A DNA stretch of 64,000 nt from Candidatus Pelagibacter communis (GTDB taxonomy: Bacteria > Pseudomonadota > Alphaproteobacteria > Pelagibacterales > Pelagibacteraceae), in the NCBI RefSeq assembly GCF_001180165.1, contig NZ_CVSQ01000060.1:124001-188000 (forward strand), written 5' to 3'. Every line of letters begins with the position of its first letter. The first letter of the stretch is position 1. Below, one piece after another: positions 42,887 through 52,431 of the stretch. Below the pieces are notes generated by a model. That model ran no database searches. It had not been told where the DNA came from and worked only from the letters and a program-made list of their open reading frames with translations. The translations under genes and the position numbers were made by a program.

Positions 42887-44071
42887 ATGCAAAAATTTAA
42901 ATCAGTTGAGGAATTAGTTAGTCAACTGAAACCTGAAAAACCAGTTTACTGTATTAGAAAGAATTCCATTAAATCTGCTGTTAAATTTTTCCTAAAAAAA
43001 TTTCCAGGTAAAATTTTATATGCAGTTAAAACTAATCCACATTCTGAGGTAATTAAAACAATCATAGAAAGTGGAGTTGAGCAATTTGATGTTGCTTCAA
43101 TTGAGGAAATTAAAAATATTAGAACTTTCAGTAATACAGCAAAATGCTCTTATATGCATACTGTTAAAAGCAGAGAAAGTATAAAAGAAGCATACTTTAA
43201 TTATGGTGTAAAAACTTTTTCATTAGATACTAAAGATGAACTGATTAAAATAATTGAAAGTACAAATAACGCTAAAGATTTAGAGTTATTTGTAAGAGTT
43301 GCTGTTTCAAATGAACATGCGGAAATTGATTTATCAAAAAAATTTGGTGCTTTAACATCAGAAGCAATAGGTTTATTAAGACTTGTAAAACAACATGCTA
43401 AAAAAATTGGCTTGAGTTTTCATGTTGGTTCACAATGCATGCATCCAATTTCTTATTCGAAAGGAATTAGTGAAATTGGAAATATAATTAAAAAGACAAA
43501 AATTATTCCACATTACATTAATGTAGGTGGAGGTTTTCCTACAATCTATCCTGACTTAATTCCACAATCTTTAGATAGTTATTTTAATGAAATAAATAAG
43601 AGTTTAGAAAATCTAAAGCTTGAAAAACTTCCTGAAATTATTTGTGAGCCTGGTAGAGCTATAGTTGCAGAAAGTGGCTCTACAATTGCAAGGGTTAATT
43701 TAAGAAAAAAACAAAAACTTTATATTAATGATGGTACCTATGGTACTCTTTTTGATGCAGGTACACCAAACATTGTATTCCCATCTAAAATGATTAAAGA
43801 AAATTCTAATAAAATAATTTCAAAAAAATTAACTGCTTTTAATTTCTTTGGACCTACATGTGATAGCATGGATTATATGAAAGGTCCTTTTTTGCTTCCA
43901 AATAATATTAAAGAAAATGATTATATTGAACTCGGTCAACTTGGTGCATACGGATTGACATTTAGAACTCAGTTTAATGGTTATTACTCAAATGAAATTT
44001 ACGAAGTTGAAGATAATCCAATAATGACAATGTATGACAAAGACATTAACAAAGCTAACATGGTAGCTTAA
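42887..44071 (+). CDS. PLP-dependent ornithine/lysine decarboxylase (fold III)
   Basis: A 394-residue alanine-racemase-fold decarboxylase. The PLP lysine is Lys48 in ILYAVKTNPH; further markers are HVGSQCMHP, INVGGGFPT, ICEPGRAIVAESG and the active-site cysteine in FFGPTCDSMDYM. The family makes putrescine from ornithine or cadaverine from lysine. The ATG at 42887 has a GGAGG site 8 bases upstream; the open frame extends 36 residues further to a TTG but that part is low complexity. The next gene's ATG overlaps its stop. Confidence 0.88.
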   Translation: MQKFKSVEELVSQLKPEKPVYCIRKNSIKSAVKFFLKKFPGKILYAVKTNPHSEVIKTIIESGVEQFDVASIEEIKNIRTFSNTAKCSYMHTVKSRESIKEAYFNYGVKTFSLDTKDELIKIIESTNNAKDLELFVRVAVSNEHAEIDLSKKFGALTSEAIGLLRLVKQHAKKIGLSFHVGSQCMHPISYSKGISEIGNIIKKTKIIPHYINVGGGFPTIYPDLIPQSLDSYFNEINKSLENLKLEKLPEIICEPGRAIVAESGSTIARVNLRKKQKLYINDGTYGTLFDAGTPNIVFPSKMIKENSNKIISKKLTAFNFFGPTCDSMDYMKGPFLLPNNIKENDYIELGQLGAYGLTFRTQFNGYYSNEIYEVEDNPIMTMYDKDINKANMVA

Positions 44072-45114
44072 TGTCAGGTCAAAAAAATCCAGGTCATAAC
44101 AGCAAAAGGGATTTCTTAAAAAATCCTGTTGAACACATCGATATAACTTCTTTTGATAGTAGAAAAATTATTTCCTCAATGGAGAAAATGTCATTTGTTT
44201 CTAGAGAAGCAGCAAATGCTGCTAATATTTATAACGAAATGCTTAAAGATAAAGATTGTACAATTTTCCTTACTTTAGCAGGCTCTACTTCGGCAGCTGG
44301 ATGCATGAATATTTATAAAGATTTAGTTAAATATAATATGGTAGATGCAATAGTTGCAACAGGTGCCTCAATTGTAGATATGGATTTTTTTGAAGCTCTT
44401 GGCTTTAAACATTATCAAGGTTCACAATTTCAAGATGATACTGAGCTGAGGAATAACTATATAGATAGAATTTACGATACCTACATAGATGAAGAAGAGC
44501 TTCAAGTGTGTGATAAAATCATATGTGAAATCGCAAACAACTTAGAAGCGAGAAGCTATACTTCAAGAGAATTCATTTATGAAATGGGAAAATATTTAAA
44601 AAATAACTCAAAGAAAAAAGACTCTTTAATTGAAACTGCTTTTGACAACAATGTTCCTATTTTCTGTCCAGCTTTTACTGACTCAAGTGCAGGATTCGGA
44701 TTAGTTATGCATCAAGAACAAAATCCAAAAAAACATATGACAATAGACTCTGTTAGAGAATTTAGAGAACTAACAGAAATTAAAATCAAATCTAAAGGTT
44801 CTGGATTATTTATGATTGGTGGTGGTGTACCTAAAAACTTTATTCAAGATACTGTAATTTGTGCTGAACTATTAGGAAAAGATGTAGACATGCATAAATA
44901 TGCTGTTCAAATTACTGTTGCTGATAGTAGAGACGGTGCTTGTAGTAGCTCCACATTAAAAGAAGCAAGTTCATGGGGAAAAGTAGATATTACAAAAGAA
45001 CAGATGGTGTTTGCAGAAGCAACTAGTGTTTTACCATTGATAGCAAGTGATGCTTATCATAAGGGTGAGTGGAAAAATAGAACAAGAAAAAACTTTACTA
45101 AAATTTTTGAATAA
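44071..45114 (+). CDS. Deoxyhypusine-synthase-like protein (probable homospermidine-type synthase)
   Basis: A 347-residue protein of the deoxyhypusine synthase family. TGASIVDMDFFEALG is the NAD-binding region and SSWGK holds Lys304, which aligns with the lysine that forms the enzyme-aminobutyl imine in eukaryotic deoxyhypusine synthase (Lys329 in human). Bacteria lack the substrate eIF5A, so the acceptor is probably a small amine such as putrescine, giving homospermidine; that is inference. It lies between the decarboxylase and the ureohydrolase with 1- and 2-base junctions. Confidence 0.85.
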   Translation: MSGQKNPGHNSKRDFLKNPVEHIDITSFDSRKIISSMEKMSFVSREAANAANIYNEMLKDKDCTIFLTLAGSTSAAGCMNIYKDLVKYNMVDAIVATGASIVDMDFFEALGFKHYQGSQFQDDTELRNNYIDRIYDTYIDEEELQVCDKIICEIANNLEARSYTSREFIYEMGKYLKNNSKKKDSLIETAFDNNVPIFCPAFTDSSAGFGLVMHQEQNPKKHMTIDSVREFRELTEIKIKSKGSGLFMIGGGVPKNFIQDTVICAELLGKDVDMHKYAVQITVADSRDGACSSSTLKEASSWGKVDITKEQMVFAEATSVLPLIASDAYHKGEWKNRTRKNFTKIFE

Positions 45115-45116
45115 AA

Positions 45117-45992
45117 TTGAAATATCTCTCAAATAAAAACGGGTTTTTAGGAATTGATAATAAATTTAGCTTTAAAGAAAAAGCTGTAATTGTTCCATTT
45201 GGTTTAGAAAAAACTGTCAGTTATGGGGGAGGAACAAAAAATGGACCTAAAGAAATTATAAAAGCATCTCATCAAGTTGAGCTGTATGATGAAGAACTTA
45301 ATTGTGAACCTTATAAAAAAATAGGTATTAAAACTTTAAAACCGTTTAAAATTGATAAAAATATTAAAAAAGCACTTAATAAAATCTCAAATATTAATAA
45401 AGAAATTTTAGATAAAAAGCTTTTCCCAATGACTTTGGGTGGAGAACATTCGATAACTCCTGGATGTATTGTTCCTTTTACTAAAAAGTATAAAAACATT
45501 TGCCTGCTACATTTTGATGCTCATGCAGACTTACGTCAAAGTTATAATGGAGAAAAATTTTCACATGCTTCTGCAATTAGAAGGTGTCTAGATTATAAAA
45601 ACGTTTCGTTAATTTCATTTGGCATAAGAAACATCTCAGAAAGTGAAATCCCATTTTTAAAAAAGAATTCTTCAAGAATAAATATTTTTTGGGCGAAAGA
45701 TAAAAAAAAATGGAATTTGTCTAAATTTAAAAAACTAATTAAAAACAAAACTGTTTATCTAACATTTGATGTAGATGGACTAGATTCAAGTATTATGCCT
45801 GCGACTGGTACGCCTGAACCAGGAGGACTTTTGTGGGACGAAACATTAGATATAATAAGAATTGCAGCTAAAAACTCGAAAATTGTTGGTGCAGATATCA
45901 ATGAACTATCTCCAATTAAAGGATTTAATTCTTATAATTTTCTTGTTGCAAAATTAGCTTATAAAATTTTGTCTTATAAATTTTTGTATTAA
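45117..45992 (+). CDS. speB: Ureohydrolase (agmatinase/arginase family)
   Basis: A 291-residue ureohydrolase with every manganese ligand visible: GGEHSIT (His111), DAHADLR (Asp134, His136, Asp138) and DVDGLDSS (Asp218, Asp220). It removes urea from a guanidino compound, most likely agmatine, giving putrescine; arginine or guanidinobutyrate are alternatives. It begins with TTG 2 bases after the previous stop. Its stop shares TTAA with the convergent transporter gene. Confidence 0.87.
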   Translation: MKYLSNKNGFLGIDNKFSFKEKAVIVPFGLEKTVSYGGGTKNGPKEIIKASHQVELYDEELNCEPYKKIGIKTLKPFKIDKNIKKALNKISNINKEILDKKLFPMTLGGEHSITPGCIVPFTKKYKNICLLHFDAHADLRQSYNGEKFSHASAIRRCLDYKNVSLISFGIRNISESEIPFLKKNSSRINIFWAKDKKKWNLSKFKKLIKNKTVYLTFDVDGLDSSIMPATGTPEPGGLLWDETLDIIRIAAKNSKIVGADINELSPIKGFNSYNFLVAKLAYKILSYKFLY

Positions 45993-46543
45993 ACTTTAAT
46001 TGGTTTAATAATTTTCAACAACATTCTGAATGGTATCAACATTATTATAGCAACTAAAATTTTTACTGCTAAGTCTCCAAGAGATAAAGTAACCCAAGGC
46101 ACCCCTGTTGCATAAAATGATATTGAGAAAAATAAAAATGTGTCGACTGTTGATCCAATCAAAGATGAAGTAAGTGGTGCAACAAACCACTCTTTTTTTC
46201 TTAATCGATCAAAAATTTGAATATCTAACAATTGAGCAGTAATAAATGCTACACCTGATCCAATTGCAATTCTAACAGAAATTAAATCTGCAAAATCAGT
46301 TGAGAAAAGCAATGTAAACATAATTCCTATTAAAAAGCCCAAATATACAATTTGTCTTGCTAATAATTTTCCGTAAGACCTATTCGCTAAATCGGTTATT
46401 AAAAAAGCTATTGGGTAACTAAAAGCCCCATAAGTTAAAATCTCATTTAATCCAAAATAGTTTATTGGGAACTGAACCAAATAATTAGAAGATAGTACAA
46501 CAACCCCCATCATTACAGACAGGGTGATAAATAATTTGTTCAT
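45989..46543 (-). CDS. yhhQ: Queuosine precursor transporter (YhhQ/VUT family)
   Basis: A 184-residue membrane protein with about six hydrophobic segments and the VUT motif YPIAFLITDLANRSYG near residues 42-57. It also has TSSLIGSTVDTFLFFSISF, which is conserved in YhhQ. The family imports preQ0/preQ1-type precursors for queuosine in tRNA. Its ATG shares a base with the rpmB stop (TAATG). Confidence 0.88.
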   Translation of the reverse strand: MNKLFITLSVMMGVVVLSSNYLVQFPINYFGLNEILTYGAFSYPIAFLITDLANRSYGKLLARQIVYLGFLIGIMFTLLFSTDFADLISVRIAIGSGVAFITAQLLDIQIFDRLRKKEWFVAPLTSSLIGSTVDTFLFFSISFYATGVPWVTLSLGDLAVKILVAIIMLIPFRMLLKIIKPIKV

Positions 46544-46854
46544 TAAGCTGATTTAGCTACAGGTTTCTTTTTAAAAGGGGATTTAATTAAAACTACTTTT
46601 TTTAACTTTTTTAATCTAGGAGATAAATTTTTATTTTTTACGGTTTTTAAAAATTCATCAAAACTGCCTTTTTTGTCTACTGACCTTACACCTGAATTAC
46701 TTACAGTAAGTTTTAAACTTCTTCCAGTGAGCTCGCTTGTAAATTTTACTTTTTTAAGATTCGGTAAAAATCTTCTTTTAGTCTTGTTGTTAGCATGGCT
46801 AACATTATGACCTTTCATAGGAATTTTACCGGTAAGTTCGCATTTTTTTGGCAT
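46543..46854 (-). CDS. rpmB: 50S ribosomal protein L28
   Basis: A 103-residue protein starting [26 protein letters not shown], the L28 N-terminus (in outline), followed by [10 protein letters not shown] and [23 protein letters not shown]. The ATG at 46854 is chosen over an open-frame extension to 46956, which lies in a different composition and overlaps pyrD. It is longer at the C-terminus than E. coli L28 (78 residues), as usual in alphaproteobacteria. Confidence 0.93.
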   Translation of the reverse strand: MPKKCELTGKIPMKGHNVSHANNKTKRRFLPNLKKVKFTSELTGRSLKLTVSNSGVRSVDKKGSFDEFLKTVKNKNLSPRLKKLKKVVLIKSPFKKKPVAKSA

Positions 46855-46906
46855 AATAACAGTGCTTATATAAGGGGAGATATTGAAGGCGTCAAGTTTA
46901 ATACTT

Positions 46907-47959
46907 TTAAGAAACAGTTTTATTTCCCACAATTTCTGTGAAATTTTTAACACCATCTCTTATTAGTAATTCTTTTAGGTCCTTTTTAATCATCCCAGCA
47001 ATATTGGGTCCTTGAAATACCATGCCGGTATACAACTGAATATAATCTGCTCCTAATAAAAACTTTTCATAAGCTGCTTTACCAGAGTCAACACCACCTA
47101 CTCCAATTATTTTAATTTTACCTTTAATTAAATTGTAGAATTTACTTATTAAAAGATTTGATTTTTTTTCAATAGGTTTTCCAGATAAACCACCTTTTTG
47201 ATGTCTCTGTATATTTTGAAGTGTTTCCCGAGAAACTTCTGAAGTATTTGAAATTATTATTGCGCTTATTTCATTTTCTAAAAGTATTTCTGAAATTAAG
47301 TCAATTTGATTTTCATTTATATCTGGTGAAATCTTTACAGCTACAGGAATTTCAGTTTTTAATTGTTTTTTTTTCTCTAAGATAGATTGTAATAACTCTT
47401 TTAATTTATTCTCATCATGAAAGTTTCTTAGATTTTCAGTATTTGGTGAAGAAATATTGATCGTAATATAATCTGCAACTTCAGAAAATTTTTCTAATCC
47501 AATTAAATAATCATTCAATCTATCATTAGAATCTTTGTTTGGACCCACATTTACACCTAGCACACCTAGTTTTTTATTAGATTTTATTCTGTTTAATATT
47601 GTATCTGATCCGTGGTTGTTAAAACCTAACCTATTAATTAATGCTTGATCTTCTACCAATCTAAATACTCTTGGTTTTTCATTTCCATATTGTTTTAATG
47701 GTGTAACTGTACCTACTTCAACAAATCCAAATCCCAGCTTAAATAAAGGGTTGTATACCTCTGCGTTCTTATCAAAACCTGCAGCAATACCGATAGGATT
47801 ATCAAGATTTTGATTAAATAATTTTGTTTTTAAAATTGGATCATTTTTGTTTTCATCAAATATATTTGAAACTAAATTGAGTTTGAGTGATTGAATTGCT
47901 AAAAAATGTGCTCTTTCAGGATCTATTTTAAATATTAAAGATCTTAAATTTGAATACAT
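46907..47959 (-). CDS. pyrD: Dihydroorotate dehydrogenase, quinone type
   Basis: A 350-residue class 2 enzyme: the N-terminal helical region [11 protein letters not shown] binds the membrane, [17 protein letters not shown] and [15 protein letters not shown] form the FMN site, [13 protein letters not shown] holds the catalytic-serine loop, and [16 protein letters not shown] binds phosphate. It oxidises dihydroorotate to orotate and passes electrons to ubiquinone. Its start overlaps the lysS stop by one base. Confidence 0.95.
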   Translation of the reverse strand: MYSNLRSLIFKIDPERAHFLAIQSLKLNLVSNIFDENKNDPILKTKLFNQNLDNPIGIAAGFDKNAEVYNPLFKLGFGFVEVGTVTPLKQYGNEKPRVFRLVEDQALINRLGFNNHGSDTILNRIKSNKKLGVLGVNVGPNKDSNDRLNDYLIGLEKFSEVADYITINISSPNTENLRNFHDENKLKELLQSILEKKKQLKTEIPVAVKISPDINENQIDLISEILLENEISAIIISNTSEVSRETLQNIQRHQKGGLSGKPIEKKSNLLISKFYNLIKGKIKIIGVGGVDSGKAAYEKFLLGADYIQLYTGMVFQGPNIAGMIKKDLKELLIRDGVKNFTEIVGNKTVS

Positions 47960-49521
47960 TATTTCAATTTATTAATTATCAATTCTTTTGTTTCGTTAAC
48001 ACCGAAAAAACTTATAAAAAAACCCATTCTAGGTCCATTTTCATCTCCAAACACCACTTCATAAATTAACTTAAACCAATCTCTTAAGTTTTCTGCATAC
48101 CCATTTTCTTTGCCTGTTGAATAAATTAATGTTTGTATATCCTCTGGAGACATTTGGTCATTACATTGTTCTAAAGTTTTAACTAAAGCTTGTAGAGCTA
48201 ATTTTTCATTTTCAGATGGATTTTTATATTTTTTTTGAGCCTTAATAACATCATTAAAATACTTAATTGCATAACCAACTAGTCCATCAAAAATCGGAAA
48301 ATTTTTTTCATGAATATTAGATTTGTATTTTTTAACAAACTTCCATAATAAGTCTTTGTTATCAGCATTACTTGTTTCAACTAAATTCAACAACATAGAA
48401 AAAGTCATGATCATCTCTTCTTTTGGAATTTTTCCATTATGAACATGCCAAACAGGATTCATTACTAATTGTTGTTCTGTTTGTTTTTTTGATTTTTCAA
48501 TATTATCAAGGTACTCATCTACAGCCTTAGGCACTATTTCTTTATAAAGTTTTTTTGCTCTTTTTGGATTTTGATACATGTATAAAGATAAGCTTTCGGG
48601 TGAGGCATATTTTAACCATTGGTCGATGGTAATACCATTTCCTTTTGATTTTGAAATTTTTTCTCCCTTTTCATCAAGAAATAATTCATAAGCAAATCCG
48701 GATGGATGTTTTTTACCAATTAAATTTATTATTTTGGTCGATAAAATTGCACTCTCAATAAGGTCTTTTCCATACATTTCAAAATCTATATCTAGAGCAT
48801 ACCATCTCATTGCCCAATCAACTTTCCATTGTAATTTACAATTTCCATCCAAAATACTAGATTCTAATTTTTTACCTTTATTATCAAAAATTATTTTAGA
48901 ATTTTTTTTATCAATTTCTATAACTGGAATTTCGAGGACATGACCTGTATCTGGACAAATAGGTAAAAAAGGGCAATAAGTTTGTTGACGTTCTTTGCCT
49001 AAAGTTGGAAGTATAATATTCATTATACCATCATAATTTTCTAAAATAATTTTTAAAGTTGGGTTGAAAAAACCACCTTTGTATAAAGATGTCGAACTTT
49101 TAAAACTATATTTAAAGTTAAAACTATTTAAAAAATCTTTTAACATTTCATTATTATGCTCTCCAAAACTTGCAAATTTTTCAAATGGATCAGGAACTTG
49201 TGTTAATGGTTTATGAAGATTTTTATTTAGCAATTCCTGATTAGGAACATTGTCAGGAACTTTTCTTAAACCATCCATATCATCAGAAAAAGTAATTATC
49301 TCAGTTGGTAAATCTGTAAGTTGCTTTAAGGCATTCACCATCATTGAAGTCCTTGCAACTTCGCCGAATGTTCCAATATGAGGAAGACCACTTGGACCAT
49401 ATCCTGTTTGAAGGGTAATTTTCCCTTTTTTATCAATAAATGATTTTCTCTCACGAAGCATTTTTTTTGCTTCAACGAAAGGCCAAGCACTTGTTTTGTC
49501 CAAAATTTCTTTTTTAATCAC
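47959..49521 (-). CDS. lysS: Lysyl-tRNA synthetase, class I
   Basis: A 520-residue class I synthetase with the HIGH-type sequence PSGLPHIGTFGEVART and the KMSKS-type KISKSKGNG. This is the archaeal/alphaproteobacterial form, unrelated to the class II LysRS of most bacteria. The zinc-ligand region has CPFLPICPDTGH. It charges tRNA-Lys in the cytosol. It begins with GTG; pyrD is coupled downstream. Confidence 0.95.
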   Translation of the reverse strand: MIKKEILDKTSAWPFVEAKKMLRERKSFIDKKGKITLQTGYGPSGLPHIGTFGEVARTSMMVNALKQLTDLPTEIITFSDDMDGLRKVPDNVPNQELLNKNLHKPLTQVPDPFEKFASFGEHNNEMLKDFLNSFNFKYSFKSSTSLYKGGFFNPTLKIILENYDGIMNIILPTLGKERQQTYCPFLPICPDTGHVLEIPVIEIDKKNSKIIFDNKGKKLESSILDGNCKLQWKVDWAMRWYALDIDFEMYGKDLIESAILSTKIINLIGKKHPSGFAYELFLDEKGEKISKSKGNGITIDQWLKYASPESLSLYMYQNPKRAKKLYKEIVPKAVDEYLDNIEKSKKQTEQQLVMNPVWHVHNGKIPKEEMIMTFSMLLNLVETSNADNKDLLWKFVKKYKSNIHEKNFPIFDGLVGYAIKYFNDVIKAQKKYKNPSENEKLALQALVKTLEQCNDQMSPEDIQTLIYSTGKENGYAENLRDWFKLIYEVVFGDENGPRMGFFISFFGVNETKELIINKLK

Positions 49522-49612
49522 GAATATATCTTTTATAAAAATCTTAAATTGGCGATTTTATTAATTCTTATAGAGTTGAAATTTATTTACCATAAAATAA
49601 TGTTCTTTCAAA

Positions 49613-51052
49613 ATGTCTAATTATAAAACTGTTTTTTTTACACTTGGAATTTTGCAAATAATTTTAGGGGTTTCAATGTTGATCCCTATAATTGCTCAAT
49701 TTATTTATTCTGAAATAGACTCTTCATTTTTTGGTGCATCTATTGTAACAATAATTTTTGGATCATTATTTTTTCTTTCAAATCTAGACCACGACAAAAA
49801 GTTAAATTTACAACAAGCTTTCTTATTAACTGCTTTGTCCTGGTTAAGTATTGCTATTTTTGGATCTTTACCATTTATATTTTCAACTATGGAGCTTTCA
49901 ATTACTGATGCCTTTTTTGAGAGTATGTCTGGTATTACAACAACTGGATCTACAATTATTTCCAACTTAGAGAGTACTCCAAAAGGCATTCTATTATGGA
50001 GAGCAATACTACAATGGCTAGGTGGCATTGGTATTATTGTGATGGCAATTACTCTAATGCCTATAATGAATGTTGGTGGTATGCAATTATTTAAAATTTC
50101 TAGCAACGACTCATCTGAAAAAATTCTTCCTAAATCAAAAGAAATAGCTTTGAGACTTATTTATATTTATTCAGGTTTAACCGCTCTTTGTGCATTTTCA
50201 TATTGGATATTTGGAATGGGGAAATTTGATAGTTTAACTCATTCTATGACTACCATAGCTACTGGTGGATTTTCTAATTATAATCAATCTATCGGATATT
50301 TTGACAGCGTTCCTATAGAAATATCATCGATGATTTTTATAATTTTAGGAAGTATTCCATTTATTGCATATATTAAATTTATTAATGGTAATAAAAGTAT
50401 ATTTTTAAGCGATATTCAAATTAGAACATTTATTAAAATAATAATTATAAGCATTATTATATTATCAATTTATTTATTATTTAATAATAACGGAAACTTC
50501 AATTTAAGATCTATTTTTTTTAATACAATTTCAATATTGACTGGAACAGGCTATGTCAATGCTCAATTTGATGGTTGGGGAAGCTTTCCAATAACAATAT
50601 TTCTTGCACTAATGTTTATTGGAGGGTGTGCTGGATCTACTACTTGTGGTATTAAAATCTTTAGAATTCAAATTCTTTATTTATTTATATTAAATCAATT
50701 AAAAAAAATTATATATCCAAAGGGAATATTTATAATTAAATACGATCAAGGATCTGTTGATGATAAATTTATTGCATCAATAATTTCATTTATTTATTTT
50801 TACTTTGTTATTTTTTTTATTTTAGCTGCATTATTATCATTAACTGGTCTCGATTTTATAACTGCTATCTCTGGAGCAGCAACATCAATATCGAATGTAG
50901 GTCCAGGATTAGGTCCTATAATTGGGCCTAATGGAGATTTTTCGGCTTTACCTGATATTTCTAAATGGATTTTAACTTTAGGTATGATTTTAGGTAGACT
51001 TGAGTTGTTTGCGATATTAGTATTGTTCTTACCATCTTTTTGGAGAAATTAA
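49613..51052 (+). CDS. trkH: Trk-type potassium transporter, membrane subunit
   Basis: A 479-residue protein with four M1-P-M2 repeats. The selectivity-filter segments TTTGSTI (first repeat), IATGGFSN, TGTGYVN and SNVGPGLG are all visible. It moves K+ with TrkA as the cytosolic NAD-binding gate; no trkA is in the window. Length and motifs are standard. It precedes the AmpG-like gene by 2 bases. Confidence 0.93.
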   Translation: MSNYKTVFFTLGILQIILGVSMLIPIIAQFIYSEIDSSFFGASIVTIIFGSLFFLSNLDHDKKLNLQQAFLLTALSWLSIAIFGSLPFIFSTMELSITDAFFESMSGITTTGSTIISNLESTPKGILLWRAILQWLGGIGIIVMAITLMPIMNVGGMQLFKISSNDSSEKILPKSKEIALRLIYIYSGLTALCAFSYWIFGMGKFDSLTHSMTTIATGGFSNYNQSIGYFDSVPIEISSMIFIILGSIPFIAYIKFINGNKSIFLSDIQIRTFIKIIIISIIILSIYLLFNNNGNFNLRSIFFNTISILTGTGYVNAQFDGWGSFPITIFLALMFIGGCAGSTTCGIKIFRIQILYLFILNQLKKIIYPKGIFIIKYDQGSVDDKFIASIISFIYFYFVIFFILAALLSLTGLDFITAISGAATSISNVGPGLGPIIGPNGDFSALPDISKWILTLGMILGRLELFAILVLFLPSFWRN

Positions 51053-51054
51053 TT

Positions 51055-52431
51055 ATGTCTGAAACAAAGAAACAAACATGGCTTGATTCTCTTGCAGTTT
51101 ATAAAGATATTCGAATGGTAAGAATTCTTTTATTAGGTGCAATAAGTGGTTTCCCATGGGTATTAATTGCAAGTAGCTTAAGTCTTTGGCTTAAAGAAGA
51201 AGGTCTTAGTAGATCAACAATTGGTTGGGCTGGTTTAATATTTGGAGTTTACGCTTTCAATTATTTGTGGGCTCCCATTATAGATAGAATTCAAATTCCA
51301 ATACTAACAAAAAAATTAGGTCATAGAAGAGGATGGATAGTTTTGATGCAATTAATTATTTTGTTAAGTCTTGTTGTTTGGAGTGTGATTAATCCAACTG
51401 AAAATTTGGCTTTATTAATTACTGTAGGTTTAATTATTGCAATCGCGTCAGCAACCCAAGATATAACTGTGGATGCATTAAGAATTGAACAGATAAATGA
51501 AAATGAAGGAAAATCAATGGCTGCCGGCGCAGCCATGGCTGTTGTTGGTTGGTGGACAGGTTATAAATTAGGTGGGGTTGTTGCTTTATTTACGGCAGAA
51601 TTTTTTGAAAACATAGGGGTAACTGACTACTGGCAAGCTACTTTTTTGATTTTAGGTATTTTAATAATTTTAATGAATATTGGATTAATGTTTGTTCATG
51701 AACCTATAGAGACAAACAGACAAGCAAAACAGAGAGAAACAGACAAATTAATTGAAGAAAAACTTGGATCTAGCAATATTATTACAAACTTTATCGCATA
51801 TATTACAGGAACTATAGGCGGACCTATAATTAGTTTTTTTAGAAAAAATGGTTTTGCTATTGCAGCTGGAATTTTAGGGTTTGTTTTTTTGTTTAAAATA
51901 GGCGAGGCATTTATGGGAAGAATGTCTATTGTTTTTTATAAAGAAATTGGATTCTCCAAAGGTCAAATTGCAATTTATTCAAAAGGACTTGGTTGGATAA
52001 CAACTGTTGTATTTACTTTGTTGGGTGGTGTAATGGCTATGAGAGCTGGAACAATTAAAACTATGTTCTTTGCTGGTGGGTTAATGGCTATAACAAATCT
52101 TTTATTTGCAGTTTTAGCGTGGACTGGAAAATCAGAAATTTTATTTGCAATTGCGGTTATAGCTGATGATATCACAGCAGCTTTTGCAACTGTAGCATTT
52201 GTTGCATTTATATCATTACTAGTTGATAGAACTTATACAGCCACACAATATGCATTGCTTGCTTCAATTGGTACTGCTGGTCGTACTACTTTAGCTTCAT
52301 CCTCTGGAGCTCTAGTTGACTGGTTAAACGGAGATTGGGGAACATTTTTTGTTTTAACGACTATAATGGTGATACCATCATTAATTTGTTTGTGGTTAAT
52401 TAAAAACAAAATTAAAGTTGGTGCAAAATAA
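51055..52431 (+). CDS. ampG: AmpG-like MFS permease (muropeptide type)
   Basis: A 458-residue MFS protein of 12 or more helices. It opens with the AmpG pattern LLLGAISGFPWVLIASSLSLWL in outline, then STIGWAGLIFGVYAFNYLWAPIIDR and the loop GHRRGWIVLMQL. AmpG imports anhydro-muropeptides for cell-wall recycling. The ATG at 51055 is chosen, with an upstream TTG possible. Its substrate is not certain, since PAT-family members also carry acetyl-CoA or siderophores. The NlpC/P60 gene overlaps its 3' end by 14 bases. Confidence 0.78.
   Translation: MSETKKQTWLDSLAVYKDIRMVRILLLGAISGFPWVLIASSLSLWLKEEGLSRSTIGWAGLIFGVYAFNYLWAPIIDRIQIPILTKKLGHRRGWIVLMQLIILLSLVVWSVINPTENLALLITVGLIIAIASATQDITVDALRIEQINENEGKSMAAGAAMAVVGWWTGYKLGGVVALFTAEFFENIGVTDYWQATFLILGILIILMNIGLMFVHEPIETNRQAKQRETDKLIEEKLGSSNIITNFIAYITGTIGGPIISFFRKNGFAIAAGILGFVFLFKIGEAFMGRMSIVFYKEIGFSKGQIAIYSKGLGWITTVVFTLLGGVMAMRAGTIKTMFFAGGLMAITNLLFAVLAWTGKSEILFAIAVIADDITAAFATVAFVAFISLLVDRTYTATQYALLASIGTAGRTTLASSSGALVDWLNGDWGTFFVLTTIMVIPSLICLWLIKNKIKVGAK

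Noticed and set aside
46855-46956. In-frame extension of the L28 gene into pyrD.
   Set aside because: L28 starts [10 protein letters not shown]; the extra 34 residues match nothing in the family and overlap the pyrD end.
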